IMG/VR virus record: IMGVR_UViG_3300028831_000187
Location: 1-44,272 of that record
DNA: 44,272 nucleotides
Reading direction: 5' to 3' (one strand)
From: a virus
Every line of letters starts with the position of its first letter. Positions within the stretch are counted from its first letter, which is position 1. A model generated the notes under the pieces. That model was not told the DNA's origin and ran no database searches. It saw nothing but the letters and a program-made list of their open reading frames with translations. A program made the translations under genes and the position numbers. This document shows positions 39,749-44,272 of this stretch, in pieces.

Positions 39749-39931
39749 CCCACGTACCCACGTACCCACGTAGCCTCTCCCGCAGGGACGTGGGAACTTT
39801 CGAACGAAAAAAGTGAGCAATAGTGAGCTTTTAACAACAACAATAACAATTTTTACTCATATTATGAGTTTTGAGCGCCTCTCGGCAAACGCCGTCAAGG
39901 CACGGTACCCACGTACGTGGGTTACGTGGGT
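39749..39931. other. Candidate replication origin: CCCACGTA repeats around an AT-rich zone
   Basis: Three perfect tandem CCCACGTA copies (39749-39772) and an inverted near-copy (39785-39794) lie left of an 80-base A/T-rich stretch holding the dyad ACTCAT-ATT-ATGAGT (39855-39869). On the right stand the perfect 16-base palindrome ACCCACGTACGTGGGT (39907-39922) and another TACGTGGGT (39923-39931). Iterons flanking an easily melted zone next to a DUF3987-like ATPase gene fit an origin. Confidence 0.5.
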
Positions 39932-40140
39932 CACCCTTTCGGCCTCCCGTTGCGCTCCGTGGCAAGAGCCAGTTGCCGTGTCGCTGCTGCTTGGGCAAGG
40001 GTCGCCCACACCTGCGCCGCCTCTTCGTGACCTTGAACCAAGTGAAGTGCGCGCTCCATGAAGAAGAGCGCATCACGCTTCACGTAGGCTCGGGGATTTC
40101 CCCAGTAGGCTTGCTCATCCTCTTCATCTCCTGGCCACAT
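39931..40140 (-). CDS. Small acidic/helical protein coupled to the ATPase
   Basis: A 69-aa protein starting at ATG in a TAATG overlap with the ATPase stop, with AAAGGA inside the upstream gene. MWPGDEEDEQAYWGNPRAYV is acidic, then helical (RDALFFMERALHLVQGHEEA, QVWATLAQAAATRQLALATE). It is likely translated with the ATPase and could be a cofactor. Its last codons run into the CCCACGTA block. Confidence 0.65.
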   Translation of the reverse strand: MWPGDEEDEQAYWGNPRAYVKRDALFFMERALHLVQGHEEAAQVWATLAQAAATRQLALATERNGRPKG

Positions 40141-41522
40141 TATTCTTGTCCTTTCAGGTACCAACGGATCACCACTCTACCCTTGGGGGGCTTAACCTCC
40201 CTGTCTACTACCAGCTCTTGCGACTTCAGGGCTTGCAAGAACTGACGTATCTGGCCATAGGGTGTGTTCTTTTGAAGCTTCTCGTAAAGGTCAGTGACAG
40301 TAAGACCCCCCCTCCCGGCACTCGCTAAGGCCGCCAACATAATCCCGACCTTGTCCGCACCCGCCTTGGTCTGCTGCCAGTCAACTGCCTTCTTGGCAGT
40401 GACGGACTCACGCTGAGTCCATAGCCACTCGACGCTCTCCAGACTGTAGCGCCATAGCAGAATGGCAGCCTCAACCGCCTCAGCCGGGATCTGCTTGCTG
40501 CCCATCATCGCACCTGAGATCTGGGCAATACGCAGGACAGCATCCGAGGCACGGGCTAATAGCTCATTGAGGGGATGGTCACCTCGCTCTAGCTGACGTA
40601 TGCGAAGCTCGTGGTAGAAGTCATCGAAGACTACATTTGCCGCATCGGTCTTGGATAGCTCGCCAAGGGTGCGAGCACGCTCTAGCGAGGTCTTAAGACC
40701 TGGCTTGAGTTTCAGTACATCTTCATTCAGCCAGTTCCCCCCTCTCGGCAGCTCCTTGGTGGCCTCGACATATAAACACAAGAAGCGATTGAGAAAGCCG
40801 TTAGTAATCTCAGACTCAGGCCAGCGACACCATGCGCGGGGAGTAGCGTCGTATATGAAGACTGCGTGTGGTAGCGTGACCACCGTGTGCGAGATTTTGG
40901 GATTCTCCACACGTAACGAGTAGTCATACAACTGCTTAATAATGTCCCCCGTAGTAGAGCCTGAGCGAGACATTACAGCCTGGGCCTTCTCACATTCCTC
41001 CTCGATGAAGAGATGGCGCTTGTCTTTGGCCCAGCCGACGTCTTTTTCCTCCCTCTGGTCTCGCATAATATCGAGGAAGCCCTCACCCGAACTCCACCCA
41101 TTGATCTGGCGTAGCTCACCTATACCATCCCACAGCACCCCCCCAACCTTGTGCGAGGTTCCCTTGCGTCCATAACCCGATGGACCTACAAGGTTAAAAA
41201 ACGGACGTGGAGGGATGCGGGGATATGGCCCAACAAAGACGCCCGAGTTGAACGAACACCCACAACGGCCCAGCAGGTCACCATACACACCCGCAGGATG
41301 CGCCTCAGTGTCGGGGAGTACCGCCCACACGATCTCCCCGAGGGAGCCGTAGAGCGCCTGGGGGTTCCAGACTGGTTTTGACTCGGGCTCGACCTCTACC
41401 GAGGGAGCCTCTTCCTGGCAGGTTTTGCAAAGCTGATCGTTAAAGGACTGGTTGTCACAATGGGGGCATTGCGTTACGACCCGGAGTTTTGCGACAGCCT
41501 CCGGTGTGGTAGGATCAGTCAC
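40140..41522 (-). CDS. DUF3987-like replication ATPase/helicase with N-terminal zinc ribbon
   Basis: A 460-aa protein, start GTG 41522 behind GGAGG. Residues 19-35 are a zinc ribbon (CPHCDNQSFNDQLCKTC), as in primases and helicase loaders. The P-loop at 113-123, GPSGYGRKGTS, has the GRKGTS form seen in DUF3987 proteins, and LFIEEE (171-176) is Walker B. RVENPKISHTVVTLPHAVFI precedes an arginine-rich sensor part (FLNRFLCLYVEATKELP). The C-terminal 80 residues form a winged helix (GLTVTDLYEKLQKNTPYGQI). This family commonly accompanies phage replication and may move along or open DNA. No separate polymerase gene is seen. Confidence 0.8.
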   Translation of the reverse strand: MTDPTTPEAVAKLRVVTQCPHCDNQSFNDQLCKTCQEEAPSVEVEPESKPVWNPQALYGSLGEIVWAVLPDTEAHPAGVYGDLLGRCGCSFNSGVFVGPYPRIPPRPFFNLVGPSGYGRKGTSHKVGGVLWDGIGELRQINGWSSGEGFLDIMRDQREEKDVGWAKDKRHLFIEEECEKAQAVMSRSGSTTGDIIKQLYDYSLRVENPKISHTVVTLPHAVFIYDATPRAWCRWPESEITNGFLNRFLCLYVEATKELPRGGNWLNEDVLKLKPGLKTSLERARTLGELSKTDAANVVFDDFYHELRIRQLERGDHPLNELLARASDAVLRIAQISGAMMGSKQIPAEAVEAAILLWRYSLESVEWLWTQRESVTAKKAVDWQQTKAGADKVGIMLAALASAGRGGLTVTDLYEKLQKNTPYGQIRQFLQALKSQELVVDREVKPPKGRVVIRWYLKGQE

Positions 41523-41553
41523 ACCTAGCCTCCAGTAACAGGCGATGGTCGTG

Positions 41554-41589
41554 AAAGCCCCTGGTTGCCCGACCGGGGGCTTTCCTTTT
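41554..41589 (+). terminator. Strong intrinsic terminator just before the terminase
   Basis: AAAGCCCC-T-GGT, loop TGCCCG, ACC-G-GGGGCTTT gives a 12-pair stem with one T-G pair, followed by CCTTTT (41584-41589). It points along the plus strand and would block antisense read-through from the 38 kb side into the terminase. Because it lies before ATG 41620, the longer in-frame start at 41545 is unlikely. Confidence 0.8.
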
Positions 41590-41599
41590 GGCGACGACC

Positions 41600-41629
41600 A
41601 CCCTAGTATCTGGTGCGGTATGCCGTCAA
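41600..41629 (-). promoter_or_regulatory. Promoter of the replication operon
   Basis: On the minus strand: TTGACG (41629-41624), an 18-base spacer, TAGGGT (41605-41600), the same hexamers as the virion-operon promoter. Its transcript would cross the hairpin at 41554-41589 before reaching the ATPase GTG; the hairpin has no U-tract in this direction. Confidence 0.5.
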
Positions 41630-43452
41630 TCGACGCTTTCCGTGAACAGTACTTCACTCTCCGCATTAAGGAGAGGCTCACCCCAGCAGAGGCAAGACGC
41701 TCCCTCCATATCCACTTTCGGGAAGCCGCGGCCCTCGAACGTGAAGTACAAGACTGGGTGCAGGCAAGGGCTGAGCATGGGTACCCAGTCCACCTCAGGG
41801 ATGACGAACAGGGTGACGACGAGCCCCTAGCCCCTGAGCAACTCAGCAACGAAGCTCTGCACGCCCTCGAAGACTTCGGCTACTTCCGCACACGCTACTT
41901 CGGTAGACGACCGACGCCCTGGCAAGAGATCGCAGCCAACCAGATCAAGGATCTTCTCACACAAGAGACTAAGGACAAGCAGTACGTAACAATCAACTGT
42001 CCACCAGGATCAGGGAAGTCCACACTCTTTACGCACGATATCCCATGTTGGCTAGCCGTCAGGAACCGAAACCTGCGGGTTATGATTGGCAGCTACACCG
42101 AGCGCCAGGCGGTGCAGTATGTCGGCAGACTCCGCAGAACCTTTCAGCGACGAACAACTGCGCCAGATGCGCAGAGCACTCTCATTAAGGACTTCGGTGG
42201 ATTTCGTCCGCTCCAACGTGATATCTGGCGTGCCAATGAGTTCGTTATCGCCCAACATGGTGAAGTGGATTACTCTGAAAAGGAACCAAGCTTTGCTGCG
42301 TATGGGTACGACTCCGCCTTTCTGGGCGGGCGCTTTGATTTCATCATCTGGGACGACCTGGTTGATCGGCACGTCCTTCGGACCCCCAAGGCTATGGAAG
42401 ATCTTGAAGCATGGTTCATGACTGAGGCGATTACGCGTGTGGAGCCCGGTGGCCTCTTCGTATTACAAGGTCAGCGCATGGCACCTACCGACCTTTATCG
42501 CTTCTCTCTTGACCTGAAATTTGAGGATGGCTCGCCACAATTTAGCCACATCATCTACCGAGCACACGACGAAGATCGGTGTCAGGAGCAGCATAGCGTA
42601 GACGCCCCATACTGGCCGGAAGGATGCCTTCTCGATCCCGTCAGAGTGTCGTGGAAGGACCAAGGCGCCGTCAAGCGTGCCTCAAACGGCCGCTACTTAA
42701 CCCTGTATCAGCAGCAGGATATCGACGAGAGCATGGCACTGGTGCGCCAGCTCTGGCTTGATGGTGGCACTGACGAAGACGGCATCATTCGTCCCGGCTG
42801 TTATGACCGCCACCGAGGAATAGGCGAATTGCCGCAGATCATCGACCAAATGGCCGGGGTTATCACTGTGGACCCATCGGCAGTTAATAACTGGGCCGTT
42901 CAGCTCTGGGCATTAACTCCTGGCAGTAACACGAGGTACTTGATTGATGTGTACAATGGACCCCTGCTCATCTCCGAGTTCCTCGACTACAGTTTCCAAT
43001 CAGCTACGTTCAGTGGTCTTCTCGAAGCCTGGTATCAACGCTTCAGTTCTCTGGGACTTCGCATACACTCTCTCGTTGTGGAGATCAATGGGGCACAGAG
43101 ATGGTTGCAACAGTCTAGGCACTATCAGCAGTGGGCTAGTACCAGAGGCATCAGCTTAATACCGCACACAACCGGGCTTATGAAATCAGACCCTGAGCTA
43201 GGTGTCCAAAGTTTGACACCGCTCTTTAGGGATGGTAAAATAAGATTACCGGGTAAAGGCGGTAATAATCATCTACAAGCCTTTATTGAACAGCACCTGC
43301 ATTACCCGGCCGGAAAGTGGACGGATCAGGTTATGGCCTGTTGGTTCCTGGAGGCCCAATGGCAGAGCGTATCGGGTCGTTTTCAGAAGAGTCCCTCCCT
43401 CTGGCGTCCAAGCTGGATGAGGAACAACGAGAGAGGCCTCAAGGTTGGATGA
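41620..43452 (+). CDS. Terminase large subunit
   Basis: A 610-aa packaging motor, combining an ATPase that drives DNA into the head with a nuclease that cuts it. Walker A is CPPGSGKST near residues 127-136, Walker B is FDFIIWDDL near 241-249. The RNase H-like nuclease has its acids in ITVDPSA (near 417), LVVEINGAQR (near 487) and KWTDQVMACW (near 568). I start at ATG 41620, after the terminator hairpin; there is no ribosome site, and TAGTAT (41604-41609) is a possible -10, so the mRNA may be leaderless. Small subunit not identified. Confidence 0.9.
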   Translation: MPSIDAFREQYFTLRIKERLTPAEARRSLHIHFREAAALEREVQDWVQARAEHGYPVHLRDDEQGDDEPLAPEQLSNEALHALEDFGYFRTRYFGRRPTPWQEIAANQIKDLLTQETKDKQYVTINCPPGSGKSTLFTHDIPCWLAVRNRNLRVMIGSYTERQAVQYVGRLRRTFQRRTTAPDAQSTLIKDFGGFRPLQRDIWRANEFVIAQHGEVDYSEKEPSFAAYGYDSAFLGGRFDFIIWDDLVDRHVLRTPKAMEDLEAWFMTEAITRVEPGGLFVLQGQRMAPTDLYRFSLDLKFEDGSPQFSHIIYRAHDEDRCQEQHSVDAPYWPEGCLLDPVRVSWKDQGAVKRASNGRYLTLYQQQDIDESMALVRQLWLDGGTDEDGIIRPGCYDRHRGIGELPQIIDQMAGVITVDPSAVNNWAVQLWALTPGSNTRYLIDVYNGPLLISEFLDYSFQSATFSGLLEAWYQRFSSLGLRIHSLVVEINGAQRWLQQSRHYQQWASTRGISLIPHTTGLMKSDPELGVQSLTPLFRDGKIRLPGKGGNNHLQAFIEQHLHYPAGKWTDQVMACWFLEAQWQSVSGRFQKSPSLWRPSWMRNNERGLKVG

Positions 43453-43901
43453 CCGAAGTTGAACTAGCCTGGTTCACCGGCCTGTTCGAGGGCGAAGGCT
43501 GCATCTATGTCAAGGATGACGGGCAGCGCCGTGCTGTCTCGGTTCAAATTATCATGACTGACCTGGACATCCTGAAGCGCTGTCAAACCCTCGTGGGTGC
43601 GGGGAAAATCTATGTTAAGCCCACGCCAGATGACTACAAGCAGCGTTACCAGTGGATCATCAGCAAGTGTGACACAAATCAGCGATTGCTTCAAGCCATG
43701 CTGCCCATGCTGGGGGAGCGTCGGCGTGCCAAAGCCGTAGAAGCACTTGTCGTATTGGCTGACATGATCCCACGTAGCCCAAAGGGCGTTATCCAGCATG
43801 GCACATACGCTGGCTACCAGCAGGAGAGGCGGGCGGGGATGGAAACTTGTCCAGCTTGCCGCCAGGCCAAGTCAGCCTATGAGCGGAACCGAGTCTCATA
43901 A
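43449..43901 (+). CDS. LAGLIDADG-type homing endonuclease with C-terminal zinc module
   Basis: A 150-aa protein. WFTGLFEGEGCIYVK near the N-terminus is the LAGLIDADG helix (here with Glu-Gly-Glu-Gly catalytic acid), followed by the beta saddle (AVSVQIIMTDLDILKRCQTL, YQWIISKCDTNQRLLQAML). A single copy implies a homodimer. The end, YAGYQQERRAGMETCPACRQ, is the CxxCRxAxxxYxR zinc module also seen at 15037. Start chosen at the ATGA overlap; an ATG at 43359 with GGAGG would add 30 residues inside the terminase. Its TAA overlaps the portal ATG. Free-standing homing nucleases here are common in phages. Confidence 0.8.
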   Translation: MTEVELAWFTGLFEGEGCIYVKDDGQRRAVSVQIIMTDLDILKRCQTLVGAGKIYVKPTPDDYKQRYQWIISKCDTNQRLLQAMLPMLGERRRAKAVEALVVLADMIPRSPKGVIQHGTYAGYQQERRAGMETCPACRQAKSAYERNRVS

Positions 43902-44272
43902 TGGGACCTGACTTTAGAGACATTGTAGAGAACTACAAGTACAGGAAGGCTGCGAACCATCCTACGTTCGAGGCCATGAGAGAGTTGAAGGACATCTATA
44001 AGGGCGACGTGGCGATACCGCTGCCTGAGCTGGATAAGAGCGAGAAGTCTGGTGTGGCCAACCTTATCCAGCAGGGCCTAGACCAACTGAGCATGAGAAT
44101 CGCCAGTACGCGGCCCGATGTGTGGTATCCGCCTGACACTCCTGGCAAGAAAAGGGACGAGCAGAATAGCAGGCTGAAGCGCAAGGCCACAGTGGGCTGG
44201 TGGACGCAGAACAAGATGACGCTCGTCATGAGGAAGCGGGCGCGCTGGCTCGTTGGTTATGGGGTGGCACCG
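43901..44272 (+). CDS. Portal protein, N-terminal part (continues at base 144 after circularisation)
   Basis: The first 124 residues of the 601-aa portal, starting MGPDFRDIVENYKYRKAANH. The frame runs to the end of the window and continues exactly at the left end when the repeat is collapsed. The ATG overlaps the preceding TAA. Segments such as LIQQGLDQLSMRIASTRPDV and the basic-Trp stretch WWTQNKMTLVMRKRARWLVG match portal N-terminal wing regions in style. Confidence 0.85.
   Translation, partial: MGPDFRDIVENYKYRKAANHPTFEAMRELKDIYKGDVAIPLPELDKSEKSGVANLIQQGLDQLSMRIASTRPDVWYPPDTPGKKRDEQNSRLKRKATVGWWTQNKMTLVMRKRARWLVGYGVAP
44130..44272. repeat. Terminal direct repeat, right copy
   Basis: Same 143 bases as 1-143 with two silent differences at 44131 and 44140, both within the portal gene. 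Marks the circularisation overlap of the assembly. Confidence 0.95.

Larger units (their letters stand above)
39324..39930. other. 607-base non-coding region, candidate replication origin and structured leader
   Basis: No convincing gene on either strand. From left to right: a structured minus-strand leader (39330-39490), a minus-strand promoter (39496-39524), three consecutive short hairpins (39581-39627), a G+C-rich hairpin zone (39660-39720), three tandem CCCACGTA repeats (39749-39772), an AT-rich zone (39797-39880) with a dyad, and a second repeat/palindrome block (39907-39931). Confidence 0.7.

Noticed and set aside
41545-41619. Longer terminase start at 41545
   Set aside because: It would translate through a strong terminator hairpin; ATG 41620 follows it.
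1-44272. Prophage or temperate functions (integrase, repressor, attachment site)
   Set aside because: No such gene or site was seen in any region.

Overview
The window is an essentially complete genome of a tailed double-stranded DNA phage (Caudoviricetes), most likely podovirus-like and infecting an actinobacterium. The first 143 bases recur at the end of the window and one portal gene reads in frame across that joint, so the molecule is circular or circularly permuted, about 44,129 bp long. Evidence for an actinobacterial host is indirect: many GTG/TTG starts, TAGGGT/TAGGAT -10 boxes, and an endolysin ending in a GYWxVxxDGxIYAFGDA wall-binding repeat common in Actinobacteria. I see no integrase, repressor, tRNA or DNA polymerase gene, so a virulent lifestyle that leans on host polymerase is the simplest reading.

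Layout. (1) 41.6 kb through the joint to 11.9 kb, plus strand: large terminase, a LAGLIDADG homing endonuclease, portal, three short proteins, then a 2123-aa protein and three further large proteins, probably internal or ejected virion proteins. (2) 11.9-12.3 kb: a 440-base regulatory gap with two good promoters. (3) 12.3-16.9 kb, plus strand: a recombination module (PD-(D/E)XK exonuclease, Bet/RecT-type annealing protein, endonuclease VII, HNH endonuclease) followed by a chain of overlapping small cysteine-rich proteins and one secreted peptide. (4) 32.4 down to 16.9 kb, minus strand: scaffold, N4-gp56-type major capsid protein, small head proteins, a YadA-like fibre, a methyltransferase/glycosyltransferase cassette, tail proteins, a tail-collar fibre, an amidase endolysin and four or five small lysis-type membrane or coiled-coil proteins. 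(5) 32.4-32.7 kb: a compact divergent control region. (6) 32.7-38.4 kb, plus strand: small accessory genes, an HNH-AP2 endonuclease, and a helix-hairpin-helix protein resembling the C-terminal domain of IS110 transposases. (7) 41.5 down to 38.6 kb, minus strand: a DUF3987-like ATPase, two unknown proteins and a 600-base non-coding region with repeats and hairpins that looks like a replication origin.

Genes are packed with 1-4 base ATGA, GTGA, TGATG and TAATG overlaps, implying translational coupling along each operon. Two plus-strand promoters (11973 and 32628) share an unusually conserved spacer and probably fire together for the two accessory/early operons; two minus-strand promoters (TTGACG...TAGGGT) precede the virion and replication operons.

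The most unusual features are: two arrays of degenerate repeats built on CGnAACCCA (36.1-36.5 kb and 37.8-38.1 kb), one running into the 5' end of the helix-hairpin-helix gene; the CCCACGTA iteron/AT-rich/palindrome region at 39.75-39.93 kb; a YadA-like head repeat in a phage fibre; and a glycosyltransferase plus methyltransferase inside the virion operon.
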